This document shows, piece by piece, positions 49,340-49,385 of a DNA stretch of 49,385 nucleotides; within the stretch, counting starts at the first letter, position 1, and each line of letters opens with the position of its first letter. The notes under the pieces were generated by a model, which worked only from the letters and a program-made list of their open reading frames with translations, searched no databases and had not been told where the DNA came from. Origin of the DNA: an uncultured Caulobacterales bacterium. Lineage in GTDB: Bacteria; Pseudomonadota; Alphaproteobacteria; Caulobacterales; Maricaulaceae. The stretch is taken from the NCBI GenBank assembly GCA_937923115.1, contig CAKZTE010000002.1, forward strand, positions 1 to 49,385, read 5' to 3'. The position numbers and the translations under genes are program-made.

Positions 49340-49385
49340 ACCCCCGTTTTAATTCAAGCCTTTAAGTCCAAGCCTTGCGAAATCA

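Overview
This window looks like chromosomal DNA of a marine, possibly prosthecate, alphaproteobacterium of the Hyphomonadales/Caulobacterales type. That is an inference from gene content: a ZapA gene with a ZauP-like coiled-coil partner upstream, an EnvZ/OmpR pair, a UbiK-like factor, a PutA of the alphaproteobacterial length without a visible N-terminal DNA-binding domain, CtrA-like boxes, and a 6S-like RNA next to the 5-formyltetrahydrofolate cyclo-ligase gene. Base composition is moderate. Coding density is high, and I see no insertion sequence, phage gene, CRISPR array, tRNA or rRNA.

Layout. 1-1.3 kb: 3' part of a DUF4139 protein. 1.4-5.2 kb (minus): lgt, a MidA/NDUFAF7-like methyltransferase and pgeF, coupled by ATGA overlaps, then prs. 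5.3-7.2 kb (plus): UbiK-like protein, YbjN protein, proC. 7.2-9.2 kb (minus): histidine kinase and response regulator, divergent from ilvE. 10.3-16.6 kb (minus): a long co-directional run with a small membrane protein, a Ca/Na antiporter, a pterin/folate trio (QueD-like, pteridine-reductase-like SDR, FolB), DUF2237, uvrC and two CDP-alcohol phosphatidyltransferases, one with a degenerate motif. 16.8-17.6 kb: VOC protein and a BON-LysM protein. 18-21.4 kb (minus): a secreted YbaY-like protein, GST, TrhO and a lipoprotein. 21.5-24.6 kb: a valine-degradation operon (isobutyryl-CoA dehydrogenase, 3-hydroxyisobutyryl-CoA hydrolase, mmsB) behind a perfect palindrome. 24.7-26 kb: an Old Yellow Enzyme-type oxidoreductase. 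26-26.7 kb (minus): zauP-zapA. 26.8-30.1 kb: gap-pgk-fba (lower glycolysis). Then a 2OG-Fe(II) oxygenase, a lipoprotein FKBP isomerase, a TadG-like vWA protein, putA and a HAD-IB phosphatase.

The standout is 37305-44594, a secreted protein of 2429 residues. It has a signal peptide, two copies of a small Gly/Asp-rich module, 39 indel-free 23-residue acidic repeats, a linker, 35 indel-free 23-residue basic repeats in the same register, a peptidoglycan-binding domain, Gly/Ser-rich linkers and two more copies of the module. The two arrays appear to be charge-opposite versions of one ancestral unit. The result is a giant wall-anchored diblock polyampholyte, which I consider the best candidate for an undescribed system here.

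44.6-49.4 kb: a terminator, a probable 6S RNA, fthC, a YmdB-like phosphoesterase, CreA, DUF1993, an unexplained structured gap, an EamA transporter and a TIGR03643 protein. Stretches above 300 bases without a gene are 17633-17973, 32835-33135, 44595-45152 and 47562-48086; each is described in the feature list.
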